Shown here: piece by piece, positions 40,790 through 53,195 of the stretch | Position numbering within the stretch: position 1 is the stretch's first letter | Layout of the letters: each line of letters opens with the position of its first letter | Assembly (NCBI RefSeq): GCF_001439695.1 | Contig: NZ_JYLL01000024.1 | Location: 1 to 64,000 of the forward strand | Origin: Pseudomonas veronii | GTDB lineage: Bacteria; Pseudomonadota; Gammaproteobacteria; Pseudomonadales; Pseudomonadaceae | Reading direction: 5' to 3' | DNA: 64,000 nt | Program-made: the position numbers and the translations under genes | The notes under the pieces: generated by a model | The model's input: only the letters and a program-made list of their open reading frames with translations | Database searches by the model: none | What the model was told of the DNA's origin: nothing

Positions 40790-41614
40790 CTAAAACTGCG
40801 CGAAGCGCAACATATCGGCGTTGACCCGCTGCTTGTGAGTGTCGGTCAACCCATGAGGGGCGCCTGAATACACCAACAACTGGGCGTCTGGAATGAGGCG
40901 TTTGCTTTCCAAGGCTGACGCCTGGATCGGCACGATCTGATCGTCGCCCCCATGGATAATGAGCGTGGGGATATTGAAATGCTTCAGGTCATCCCGAAAG
41001 TCGGTTTCAGAAAATGCCTTGATGCTGTCGAAGGTATTTTTGTGCCCTCCCATTACACCCTGCATCCAGAATGAATTGATCAAGCCTTGCGAGGGTTTGA
41101 CGCCTACCCGGTTGAATCCATAGAAAGGGCCGCTGGCCAGATCAAGGTAGAGCTGCGAACGGTTGGCAATAGAGTCGGCACGCATCCCGTCAAAAACTTC
41201 GATCGGCGTCCCTTGGGGGTTACTGGGGGTTTTCAGCATCAATGGCGTTACCGCGCAGATCAAGCCGGCTTTGGCCACGCGCGAAGTGCCATGACGAGCG
41301 ATATAGCGTGCAACTTCACCGCCTCCGGTGGAAAAACCGAAGAGGATCACGTTGCTCAGATTCAGGTGCTCAATCAGTTCCGCCAGGTCGTCCGCGTAGT
41401 GGTCCATGTCATTGCCGCCCCACGGCTGGCTTGAGCGGCCATGCCCTCGGCGGTCATGCGCGATGGCGCGAAAACCGTTGTTGGCGAAATGCAGCATTTG
41501 CGATTCCCAGCTGTCGCTGTTCAGTGGCCAGCCGTGGCAGAACATAACAGGCTGGCCGCTGCCCCAGTCCTTATAGTAAAGCTCGTTGCCTTCGCGAGTT
41601 GTCAGATAAGTCAT
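40790..41614 (-). CDS. Alpha/beta hydrolase (non-heme chloroperoxidase / arylesterase family)
   Basis: The 274-residue product resembles cofactor-free perhydrolases and arylesterases. The nucleophile elbow GFSTGGGE places Ser95, with acid Asp224 or Asp225 (HGGDDQIVP) and His254 (GAPHGLTDTH). The oxyanion region CHGWPLNSDSW follows strand 3. There is no signal peptide. It is transcribed alone, convergent with ssb and divergent from tam; the 252-nt gap to tam (41615-41866) shows no recognisable element. The substrate cannot be told from the sequence. Confidence 0.85.
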   Translation of the reverse strand: MTYLTTREGNELYYKDWGSGQPVMFCHGWPLNSDSWESQMLHFANNGFRAIAHDRRGHGRSSQPWGGNDMDHYADDLAELIEHLNLSNVILFGFSTGGGEVARYIARHGTSRVAKAGLICAVTPLMLKTPSNPQGTPIEVFDGMRADSIANRSQLYLDLASGPFYGFNRVGVKPSQGLINSFWMQGVMGGHKNTFDSIKAFSETDFRDDLKHFNIPTLIIHGGDDQIVPIQASALESKRLIPDAQLLVYSGAPHGLTDTHKQRVNADMLRFAQF

Positions 41615-41866
41615 GGCGTAGCTCCATTGACGTGTACAGACTTGGCGGTGAAGGCCAGAAAACCGTCCGTAGACACTACGCTGGCATGGGTATTAACGAC
41701 CCGCAGAGGACTTGGCTCGTGCAGGTCTAATCTGATCTTAGTTCGGTTTTGCGCGCGCTGCGTAAGGGCGTTGGCATCTTCCGATGGTGAGGTGATCCCT
41801 GGCGTTTGTTCTCGCGGCTCACACGATTTAGGCTGTGGCCAACCTTTAAACACAAGGAACGCCGCG

Positions 41867-42628
41867 ATGACCTGGTCCGCCAAGCAATACACGCTGTTCG
41901 AACAACAGCGCACACGCCCCGTCCGTGATCTGGTCGCGGCCATTCCCAATACCGCGGTGCAAACTGCCGTCGACCTGGGCTGCGGCCCCGGTAATTCCAC
42001 GCAAGTGTTGGCCGAACGTTTTCCGCAGGCTCGCGTCACCGGCATGGACAGCTCCGACGACATGCTGGCCGACGCCCGCAAGCGCCTGCCGACGCTGAAC
42101 TTCGAACGGGCGGATATCGGCGCCTGGAGCCCGGCGCAACCGTTCGATGTGATCCTGGCGAATGCTTCCCTGCAATGGCTGCCGGACCACGCCACGCTTT
42201 ACCCGCACCTGGTCAGCCAGTTGACCTCCGGCGGAACCCTGGCGGTGCAAACCCCGGACAACCTCGACGAGCCCGCCCATCGGCTGGCGCGTGAAGTCGC
42301 CGCCGATGGCCCATGGTCCGCCAGGATCGGCGCGGTCAAACACAATGAACGGCACACGGCGAGCTATTACTACGAACTGCTGAGCAAACACTGCAGCGCC
42401 GTCGACGTGTGGCGCACCACCTACCTGCACCCGCTGGCGGATCACGCGGCTGTGGTGGAGTGGTTCAAGGCCTCGGCATTGCGGCCGTTCCTCGCACCGT
42501 TGAGTGACGACGAAAAAGCCGCCTTCCTACAGGACTATCAGGCGCGAATTACCCAGGCTTATCCGGCCCTGGCTGATGGCACCGTGCTGCTGCCTTTCCC
42601 GCGCCTGTTCATCATCGCAACCCGCTAG
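41867..42628 (+). CDS. tam: Trans-aconitate 2-methyltransferase
   Basis: S-adenosylmethionine-dependent enzyme that methylates trans-aconitate, a spontaneous inhibitor of aconitase. The 253-residue product has the class I SAM motif VDLGCGPGNST (residues 35-45) and an acidic MDSSDDML motif II. ILANASLQWLPDH is the Tam/biotin-MTase post-I motif. ATG 41867 is preceded by AAGGA. It is convergent with the cysteine hydrolase, only 21 nt away, with just a 5-bp hairpin between. Confidence 0.85.
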   Translation: MTWSAKQYTLFEQQRTRPVRDLVAAIPNTAVQTAVDLGCGPGNSTQVLAERFPQARVTGMDSSDDMLADARKRLPTLNFERADIGAWSPAQPFDVILANASLQWLPDHATLYPHLVSQLTSGGTLAVQTPDNLDEPAHRLAREVAADGPWSARIGAVKHNERHTASYYYELLSKHCSAVDVWRTTYLHPLADHAAVVEWFKASALRPFLAPLSDDEKAAFLQDYQARITQAYPALADGTVLLPFPRLFIIATR

Positions 42629-42649
42629 CCCCACGCCCGCACGTGGCGG

Positions 42650-43213
42650 TCAGGCCGCCGCCGCTTGCGCCTGCAAGTATTCCTGCGTCGACACCACGCT
42701 CGCATACCCAAATGCCAACGACGCCATATACGCCCCATGCACCTGCGCCGCCGGAATCACTTGCCCGTTGAACTCCTGATCCCGCGTGGCGCAGGCGTCA
42801 TGGAGCACGGTGACCTTGTAACCGAGGTCCGCCGCCGCCCGTACCACGGCGTCGATGCACATATGGCTCATGCTGCCGACCACCACCAGGTCAGTGATGC
42901 TGCGTTGTTCCAGCACGGTGCGCAGCTGGGTTTCGCGAAACGCATTCACGAAATGTTTAAGCACCACCGGCTCACTGCCTTCGTTCAGCACCTTGGGGTG
43001 CAGATGCGCGCCTTCGGAGCCTGGGGTGAAGAACGGCGCATCTTCCGAGGTGAACTCATGGCGCACATGAATCACCGCATCGCCCGCCTGGCGAAATGCC
43101 TGCAGCGCCTGCGCGGCCTTGTCTGCCGCGGCTTCCACGCCGTCGAGCGGCCACTTGCCTTGGGGGAAGTAGTCGTTCTGGATATCGATTAGGATGAGCG
43201 CTTGCTTGGCCAT
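42650..43213 (-). CDS. Isochorismatase-like cysteine hydrolase
   Basis: The 187-residue product has the isochorismatase fold with the triad Asp10 (ILIDIQNDYF), Lys86 (VVLKHFVNAF) and Cys119 (GSMSHMCIDA). Family members hydrolyse amides or enol-ethers such as nicotinamide; this one is close to the YcaC/streptothricin-hydrolase-like branch but the substrate is unknown. The start is ATG 43213; an upstream extension exists but overlaps the regulatory gap. It is divergent from a GlxA-type regulator, which probably controls it. Confidence 0.82.
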   Translation of the reverse strand: MAKQALILIDIQNDYFPQGKWPLDGVEAAADKAAQALQAFRQAGDAVIHVRHEFTSEDAPFFTPGSEGAHLHPKVLNEGSEPVVLKHFVNAFRETQLRTVLEQRSITDLVVVGSMSHMCIDAVVRAAADLGYKVTVLHDACATRDQEFNGQVIPAAQVHGAYMASLAFGYASVVSTQEYLQAQAAAA

Positions 43214-43240
43214 GTGTGTTGCCTCGTGATGGGTTGATGG

Positions 43241-43288
43241 GCGCCAGTATCTTAGCTGGCGCACCGACCGGGGATTGGCTGCACCGAC
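43241..43288. promoter_or_regulatory. Candidate operator between cysteine hydrolase and GlxA-type regulator
   Basis: The 97-nt divergent gap contains an inverted repeat GCGCCAG / CTGGCGC with an 8-nt centre (43241-43262), and a direct repeat GCACCGAC at 43261-43268 and 43281-43288, exactly 20 bp apart, each preceded by TGGC. Same-face direct repeats are typical of AraC-family binding sites. Function is inferred. Confidence 0.5.
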
Positions 43289-43310
43289 AATAACAGGGGG
43301 AAAACTGACA

Positions 43311-44282
43311 ATGGCCGTGGAACGCTCGATCATCGAGTTGGGTGTGTTGATCTATCAGGGCGCGCAACTGGCGGCGGTGCATGGCCTGACCGATCTGTTC
43401 GGGGTGGCCAACCGGATCGCCGCCGCGCACCAATCCGCGCAATTGCCGCTGCTGCGGGTCAGCCATTGGCAGGTGGCGGCAGATGGTACGCCCGCGCGCG
43501 TATTCGCCAGCCATCCCGGCCCCGGCCAACCGCTGATGGCCGTGCTGGTACCACCGTCGATTGGCGAATTCACCGAGCAACAGACGCCACCCGCGTTGTT
43601 GCAATGGCTACGCCAACAACACGCGGCGGGCACCGTGCTCGGTGGCGTGTGCATCGGCTCGATCATGCTGGCGCGCAGTGGTTTGCTGGACGGGCGCAGC
43701 GCCACCACCCATTGGTCTTCCGCCAGTACGTTCGCAGAGCATTACCCCGCGGTGCGTCTGGAAGCGGATAAACCGATCGTCGATGACGGCGACCTGATCA
43801 CCACCGCCGGGCTGATGGCGTGGTCCGAACTGGGCCTGCGCCTGGTCGACCGCCTCATGGGGCCGAGCGTTGCGGCGGACACGGCGCGCTTTCTGGTGAT
43901 CGAACACAGCGACAGCGCCAGCCAGTGCGGCAGCAACTTTGCGCCGATTCTCGGGCATGGCGACGGCGCGATCCTGAAAGTGCAGCACTGGTTGCAAGCC
44001 AGTGGCGCGGTGGATGTCTCGGTGGCGGCGATGGCGCAGGAAGCCGGCCTCGAAGAACGCACGTTCCTGCGGCGCTTTCGCGGCGCGACGGGTTTGAAAC
44101 CCACCGAATACTGCCAGCACCTGCGAGTGGGCAAAGCCCGGCAAATGCTCGAGTTCACCAACGGCACCATCGACCATATCGCCTGGACCGTGGGCTATCA
44201 GGACCCCAGCGCGTTTCGCGCCACCTTCAAGAAAATCACCGGCCTGGCGCCCAGCGAGTATCGCAGCCGGTTTGGTGTGTGA
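43311..44282 (+). CDS. GlxA-family transcriptional regulator (DJ-1/PfpI + AraC HTH)
   Basis: The 323-residue product has an N-terminal DJ-1/PfpI-like domain (about residues 8-185; GVCIGSIMLARSGLLDGR with the nucleophile-elbow cysteine) and a C-terminal AraC double helix-turn-helix (about 215-320; AGLEERTFLRRFRGATG and DHIAWTVGYQDPSAFRATFK). Such regulators sense small amine or amino-acid metabolites in related bacteria. ATG 43311 follows AGGGGG. The divergent hydrolase gene and repeats in the gap suggest it regulates that gene and itself. The effector is unknown. Confidence 0.88.
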   Translation: MAVERSIIELGVLIYQGAQLAAVHGLTDLFGVANRIAAAHQSAQLPLLRVSHWQVAADGTPARVFASHPGPGQPLMAVLVPPSIGEFTEQQTPPALLQWLRQQHAAGTVLGGVCIGSIMLARSGLLDGRSATTHWSSASTFAEHYPAVRLEADKPIVDDGDLITTAGLMAWSELGLRLVDRLMGPSVAADTARFLVIEHSDSASQCGSNFAPILGHGDGAILKVQHWLQASGAVDVSVAAMAQEAGLEERTFLRRFRGATGLKPTEYCQHLRVGKARQMLEFTNGTIDHIAWTVGYQDPSAFRATFKKITGLAPSEYRSRFGV

Positions 44283-44346
44283 AGAATGTTTCGTCGTCAC
44301 CGCCCTCGCTCGCCTCGTCAGCTTCCTATAGGCCTGATGATGTTCT

Positions 44347-44430
44347 GGCCTCATCGGGGGCAAGCCCCCTCCCACATTTGATTGTGTTCACAGATCAACG
44401 TGTGGGAGGGGGCTTGCCCCCGATGAGGCC
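44347..44430. repeat. REPIN (inverted REP pair), copy 1
   Basis: Two perfectly complementary 30-nt arms (44347-44376 and 44401-44430) of the P. fluorescens REP type with core GTGGGAGGGGGCTTGCCC, separated by 24 nt. It lies between convergent genes (GlxA-type regulator and lhr). Confidence 0.93.
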
Positions 44431-44447
44431 TTCAAAGTCACCCCGAC

Positions 44448-48695
<4,248 letters not shown>

Positions 48696-48861
48696 GATCC
48701 CTATATGCAACCGCCCGGGCCAAGTTGCAAGCCCGCACTTTGTCCGTGACGGTTGCGCTACAAACCCGCAAAATGCAACGATTCTGGCAAATACCCACGG
48801 CAAGGCTCAAACGCCTGTCGATACTAACCATCGTTCCAAACAGACCGGGCCAGCTCAATCT

Positions 48862-49746
48862 ATGCGAATGCGCCTTATGTTGTTGGGCGGCGGGAATGCC
48901 CTCGGGCAGGCGCTGATTCGCCTCGGTGCAGAGGAAGACATCGGTTTCCTCGCCCCCAAACCGCCCCAAGACGGCTGGGATGCCGCGAGCCTTACCCAAT
49001 TGCTCGACGACACCCGTCCCGATGCGTTGATCAACCTCGCCTACTATTTCGATTGGTTCCAGGCCGAAACGGTCAGCGAAAGCCGTCTGGCCGCCCAGGA
49101 GTCGGCGATCGAACGCCTGGCCGAACTGTGTCAGCACCACAGCATCACCTTGCTGCAACCGTCCAGCTACCGCGTGTTCGATGGCTCCCGCGCCACTGCC
49201 TACAGCGAAAAGGACGAGCCGGTGCCCCTGGGCCTGCGCGGCCAGGCGTTGTGGCGTATCGAACAGAGCGTGCGCGCCACCTGCCCGCAGCATGTGTTGC
49301 TGCGCTTTGGCTGGCTGCTGGATGACAGTGTCGACGGCACCCTCGGGCGTTTCCTGGCGCGGGCCGAGCAGACTGAAGAACTGCTGATGGCAGATGACCG
49401 TCGCGGCAATCCGACGCCGGTGGACGATGCGGCGCGGGTGATCATCTCCGTGCTCAAGCAACTCGACTGCGCGGCGCCGCTGTGGGGCACTTATCACTAC
49501 GCCGGTCACGAGGCGACCACGCCGTTGGCGCTGGGCCAGGCGATCCTCACCGAAGCGCGCAGTTTCCGTGCGCTGGTGATCGAAGCCCCCACCGCCCAGG
49601 CCCATGCGGCTCGGCCGGATGCCGGTGAAGAACCACAACACGCGGTGCTGGCCTGCAAGAAAATCCTCCACACCTTCGGCATCAAGCCGCGGGCGTGGCG
49701 AGCAGGGTTGCCGGCGTTGCTGGATCGGTTCTACCGCCGTAGCTGA
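48862..49746 (+). CDS. RmlD-like sugar-nucleotide-binding / NAD(P)-fold protein
   Basis: The 294-residue product has an N-terminal Rossmann motif (MLLGGGNALGQALIRLG) and the central Ser segment LLQPSSYRVFDG, like dTDP-4-dehydrorhamnose reductases. The catalytic Tyr-x3-Lys of active SDR enzymes is not evident (the matching region reads LGLRGQALWRIEQ), so the enzymatic role is doubtful. ATG 48862 was chosen because the upstream extension has no family similarity. It is divergent from lhr, 166 nt away, and convergent with ompW across a REPIN. Confidence 0.72.
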   Translation: MRMRLMLLGGGNALGQALIRLGAEEDIGFLAPKPPQDGWDAASLTQLLDDTRPDALINLAYYFDWFQAETVSESRLAAQESAIERLAELCQHHSITLLQPSSYRVFDGSRATAYSEKDEPVPLGLRGQALWRIEQSVRATCPQHVLLRFGWLLDDSVDGTLGRFLARAEQTEELLMADDRRGNPTPVDDAARVIISVLKQLDCAAPLWGTYHYAGHEATTPLALGQAILTEARSFRALVIEAPTAQAHAARPDAGEEPQHAVLACKKILHTFGIKPRAWRAGLPALLDRFYRRS

Positions 49747-49761
49747 AACACCCCAAAGCAA

Positions 49762-49855
49762 AATGTGGGAGGGTGCTTGCCCCCGATAGCGTGGCGTCAG
49801 TCAACAGATTCATTGACTGAGCCACCGCTATCGGGGGCAAGCCCCCTCCCACATT
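49762..49855. repeat. REPIN (inverted REP pair), copy 2
   Basis: Same REP family as copy 1. Arms AATGTGGGAGGGTGCTTGCC and its complement ending CCCTCCCACATT enclose a spacer that itself pairs partly (GTCAGTCAA / TTGACTGA). One arm has a T for G substitution and a one-base deletion. It sits between the convergent RmlD-like gene and ompW. Confidence 0.9.
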
Positions 49856-49882
49856 GGTTTTGCGGTGTTTGTTAAATATCGC

Positions 49883-50584
49883 TTAGAACTTGTAGCCGAT
49901 ACCAACCATGTAAACGAATGGATCAACGTCAACATTGACCTTGGCGCGAGTGCCTGGGCCCAGACCGTTGTTTTCCACGGTGGCCGTGGTGCTGATGTCG
50001 ATATAACGGACCTGGCCGTTGATCATCCACTTGTCGGTGATCATGTAGTCAGCACCGATCTGTGCGGCCCAGCCCCAGGAGTTGTCGGCCTTGAAGTTGC
50101 TGAAACCGCTTTGTTTCGCGCTGCCGCTGAGGCTCTCGTCATAGATCCAGGTGTAGTTGATACCGGCACCCACATACGGTTGGAACTTCGAGGCGCTGTC
50201 CAGCGGGTAGTACACGACGCTCAGGGTTGGCGGCAGTTGTTTCAGGGAGCCGAGCTTACCGTTGGCTGCGCCTACGGAAGTGCCCTTGAGTTTCACGTCA
50301 TGCGAGAACGGGGTGGCCGCCAGCAGTTCGATACCCCAGTGGCTGCTGAACATGTAGGCGAAGTTCAGACCCAGTTGCGTGTCGCTGCTCAAGGTCGCCT
50401 TGCCGCCCAGGTTGGCGCCGGTCGATGGGCCCTGGTCAACTTTGACGTTGCCGCTGTCTGTGTTCGGGTTCACGGTAATCGCACCGGCACGAATCAGGAT
50501 GTCACCGGCCTCGTAAGCGTGGGCAACGGGGGCGGCGAGGGCGAGCGCGAAGAGTGACGCGCCGAGCAGAGACTTATTGTTCAT
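49883..50584 (-). CDS. oprG: OmpW/OprG family outer-membrane porin
   Basis: Small eight-stranded beta-barrel of the outer membrane that passes small hydrophobic or amino-acid-like solutes. The 233-residue precursor has a signal peptide with likely cleavage after AHA (residue 23, then YEAGDIL). The C-terminus ends in Phe (MVGIGYKF), the BAM recognition signal. It is the neighbour of the DUF3299 operon, as oprG (PA4067) is in PAO1. A candidate Anr-type site lies upstream. Confidence 0.9.
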   Translation of the reverse strand: MNNKSLLGASLFALALAAPVAHAYEAGDILIRAGAITVNPNTDSGNVKVDQGPSTGANLGGKATLSSDTQLGLNFAYMFSSHWGIELLAATPFSHDVKLKGTSVGAANGKLGSLKQLPPTLSVVYYPLDSASKFQPYVGAGINYTWIYDESLSGSAKQSGFSNFKADNSWGWAAQIGADYMITDKWMINGQVRYIDISTTATVENNGLGPGTRAKVNVDVDPFVYMVGIGYKF

Positions 50585-50620
50585 GGGAGCTCCAGAGGAC
50601 GTTTAAAGGTTGTACATCCA

Positions 50621-50661
50621 ATGGTAAAGATCGTTCCGTTCGGTCTTTTGACGCAGCTCAA
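50621..50661 (-). promoter_or_regulatory. Candidate Anr/FNR-type site and -10 for ompW
   Basis: TTGACGCAGCTCAA at 50648-50661 keeps the FNR core TTGA-N6-TCAA. A minus-strand -10 TACCAT (50626-50621) would start transcription near 50614, placing the site centre about 41 bp upstream, the class II activator position. OprG of P. aeruginosa is known to respond to Anr. Both half-sites deviate from TTGAT/ATCAA by one base. Confidence 0.5.
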
Positions 50662-50678
50662 TGAATGGGTGATAAGCG

Positions 50679-51200
50679 CTATTCCGGCAATTCGTAGACG
50701 TAAATCTTCTCGGCATCCATCTGATAGCCGGCGTCGGCCAGCTCACTGGAGGACGGTTTGACCTGCATCACGCCTTCGATCCAATACGGCTGATACAGCT
50801 CGTCGAGCTTCACGCCGACTTCGCTTTTCACATGCACGATCTGGTTCGACGGCGGTGGCGGTACGTGAATGCACGCGCCGAAATACGGCACCAACAGGAA
50901 CTCGGTGGTACGGCCTTCTTCACTGACTTCCAGCGGCACGATATAGCCCGGCAGGCGGATATGCCGGCCGTCGAGGCTTGGCACCACCGGTGCGTTGGGC
51001 AAGTCCTGCTTGGCCGCTGGCGCGGCCTCCACCGACAACGCATCGGCCATTTTCGACAGGTCGTGCAGCGGTTTCATATTGGGGATTTCCGGCGGCGCGT
51101 CCGCCGGGATCATTTCCTGCCAGGACAAATCCTTGGGCTGATCCTCCGCCCAGGCGGGCGCGGCCAGCAGCAACAACAGGGCAAACAGGGCACGACGCAT
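50679..51200 (-). CDS. Secreted DUF3299 protein
   Basis: The 173-residue product has a signal peptide (MRRALFALLLLLAAPAWA) and a domain with RLPGYIVPLEV and LVPYFGACIHVPPPPSNQ, the DUF3299 signature; a periplasmic location is inferred. Two starts are possible: ATG 51215 overlaps the permease stop (ATGA), but the GAGGAAGG just before ATG 51200 makes the latter more likely. It is the last gene of the DUF2796-ABC operon. No function is established; the context suggests metal handling. Confidence 0.8.
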   Translation of the reverse strand: MRRALFALLLLLAAPAWAEDQPKDLSWQEMIPADAPPEIPNMKPLHDLSKMADALSVEAAPAAKQDLPNAPVVPSLDGRHIRLPGYIVPLEVSEEGRTTEFLLVPYFGACIHVPPPPSNQIVHVKSEVGVKLDELYQPYWIEGVMQVKPSSSELADAGYQMDAEKIYVYELPE

Positions 51201-51211
51201 CGAAGCCTTCC

Positions 51212-52477
51212 TCATAAACGTATGGACAGGCCATCGGCCAAGGATTGTCGATAGGCCCGCCACGCCGGCACGCTGCCCATCAACAGCGCCGCCGCGAGGA
51301 TACCGGCGAGCAAGCTCCATTCATACTCGCTGGGCCAGGCCATCGGCAGGTCCAGGCCGTAGTTGGCCTGCAGGTACCCGCGTGAAGCGGCGATGCACAC
51401 GTACAGCAGACCCACGCCGGCGATCACACCGGACAGCGCCAGGGCGAAGGCTTCGAAGATCAGCAACGTCGCGATATGCCACGGCCGCGCGCCCACCGAA
51501 CGCAGGATCGCCATTTCGCGACGACGCTCGTTGAGGCTGGTGAGGATCGCGGTGAGCATGCCGATCAAACCGGTCAGCACCACGAACAGCGAGATCACGA
51601 ACAGCGCTTTTTCGGCGGTGCCCATCATGCTCCACAGCTCTTGCAGCGCCACGCCGGGCAGGATCGCCAGCATTGGTTCGCCACGGAATTCATTGATCTC
51701 GCGTTGCAGGGCGAAGGTGGAGATCTTGTTGTTCAAGCCGAGCATGAAGGCGGTGATCGCCTGCGGGGTCAGGTCCATGTTGCGCGCCTGATCGGCACTG
51801 ATGCGGCCTTTGCCCTGGGCCGGCACGCCGTTGTGCCAGTCGATATGGATCGCCTCCATGCCGCCGAGGCTGATATGCAGTGTGCGGTCCACCGGGGTGC
51901 CGGTGCGCTTGAGGATGCCGACCACGGTGAACGGTTTGTCATCGTGCTTGACCAGGCTCACCACGGCCACGCCATGGGCCAGCACCAACTGATCGCCGAG
52001 CTTGTAGTGCAGCGCTTCGGCCACTTCGGCGCCGAGTACCACTTCGAACGGATCGGTGGCGAAGGCGCGGCCGCTGGCCAGTTCGAGGTGTTGCTTGCGG
52101 CCGTACTGGTAGTGCTCGAAATAGGATTCGTTGGTGCCCATCACCCGGTAGCCGCGATGGGAGTCGCCGAGGGAGATCGGAATCGCCCATTTCACCTGCG
52201 GGTTGGCGGCGAAGTGTTCGTAGCTGTCCCAACGGATATTGTTGGTGGCGTTGCCGATGCGGAACACCGAATACAGCAGCAGGTTGACCGAGCCGGAGCG
52301 CGCGCCGACGATCAGGTCGGTGCCGCTGATGGTGCTGGCGAAACTGTTGCGCGCTTCAACGCGTACCCGCTCCACGGCCAGCAGCAGGCACACCGAAAGG
52401 GCGATGGCGAAGGCGGTGAGGATCGCGGTAAAGCGGCGGTTAGCCAGGCTGGCCATGGCTAGACGGAACAGATACAT
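51212..52477 (-). CDS. FtsX-like ABC transporter permease
   Basis: The 421-residue inner-membrane protein has an N-terminal helix (LTAFAIALSVCLLLAVERV), a large periplasmic MacB-like domain (about residues 40-270) and three C-terminal helices. The FtsX signature region is ALFVISLFVVLTGLIGMLTAIL with RREMAILRSVGARPWHI. It belongs to the LolCDE/MacB architecture rather than to the classical ZnuB importers. It follows the ATPase stop with one base between and is followed by the DUF3299 gene. Confidence 0.88.
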   Translation of the reverse strand: MYLFRLAMASLANRRFTAILTAFAIALSVCLLLAVERVRVEARNSFASTISGTDLIVGARSGSVNLLLYSVFRIGNATNNIRWDSYEHFAANPQVKWAIPISLGDSHRGYRVMGTNESYFEHYQYGRKQHLELASGRAFATDPFEVVLGAEVAEALHYKLGDQLVLAHGVAVVSLVKHDDKPFTVVGILKRTGTPVDRTLHISLGGMEAIHIDWHNGVPAQGKGRISADQARNMDLTPQAITAFMLGLNNKISTFALQREINEFRGEPMLAILPGVALQELWSMMGTAEKALFVISLFVVLTGLIGMLTAILTSLNERRREMAILRSVGARPWHIATLLIFEAFALALSGVIAGVGLLYVCIAASRGYLQANYGLDLPMAWPSEYEWSLLAGILAAALLMGSVPAWRAYRQSLADGLSIRL

Positions 52478-52478
52478 C

Positions 52479-53189
52479 TCAAACCTCTGCGGGCGTGGCG
52501 GCGCGATTGAGTTCGGCCAGCGACAGGTGACGGTCGAACAGCGGAGCCAGGCTCTGGTCATGGCTGACAAACAACAGGCTGGCGCCGGCCTCGCGGCATT
52601 CGGCGAACAACAGTTGCAGGAAGGCTTCGCGGGCGTCGTAGTCCAGCGCCGAGGTGGGTTCGTCGGCGATCACCAGCTCCGGCTGGCCGATCAGCGCACG
52701 GGCGGCGGCCACCCGTTGTTGCTGGCCGATCGACAGCGAGTCGGCGCGGCGCTCCAGCAGGGCGCTGTCCTTCAACCCCAGGTGCGCCAGCAACGCCGCG
52801 GCGGCCTGGTCGACACTGCCGTGGCGCTGCTTGGCCCGCTGCGCGCGCAGCTTGGAAAAGTGGCACGGCAACTCGACGTTTTCGCGCACCGACAGGAACG
52901 GCAGCAGGTTGAACTGCTGGAAGATGTAGCCGGTATGGTCGACGCGAAAACGGTCGCGGGCACCGGCCGAGAGGTCGGTCAGTTCCTGGCCGAGCAGACG
53001 GATGCTGCCCCGGCCGGGTGTCTGCACGCCGCCCAGCAGGCCGAGCAGGGTGGTCTTGCCACTGCCGCTGGGACCCTTGAGAAACAGGGTCTCCCCCGGT
53101 TCCAGGCGGAACGCGGGGATGTCCAGCAACGGCGGGTGTCCGGGCCAGTTGAAGCCCAGGTCGGACAGTTCGATCAATGCGTGGCTCAT
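52479..53189 (-). CDS. ABC transporter ATP-binding protein (MacB/LolD-like)
   Basis: The 236-residue ATPase has Walker A GPSGSGKT (39-46), a Q-loop (GYIFQQFNLLPFLS), signature LSIGQQQR (152-159; Ile replaces the usual Gly) and Walker B LVIADEPTSALD (172-183). The H-loop is SHDQ. The partner permease is encoded directly downstream, and the upstream gene encodes a His-rich secreted protein 6 nt before. Equivalent to PAO1 PA4064. Confidence 0.9.
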   Translation of the reverse strand: MSHALIELSDLGFNWPGHPPLLDIPAFRLEPGETLFLKGPSGSGKTTLLGLLGGVQTPGRGSIRLLGQELTDLSAGARDRFRVDHTGYIFQQFNLLPFLSVRENVELPCHFSKLRAQRAKQRHGSVDQAAAALLAHLGLKDSALLERRADSLSIGQQQRVAAARALIGQPELVIADEPTSALDYDAREAFLQLLFAECREAGASLLFVSHDQSLAPLFDRHLSLAELNRAATPAEV

Positions 53190-53195
53190 GGCTAC

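Noticed and set aside
48707..48775. Repeated GCAACCG/CGGTTGC words between lhr and the RmlD-like gene
   Set aside because: Short and widely spaced; not distinguishable from chance in a GC-rich gap.
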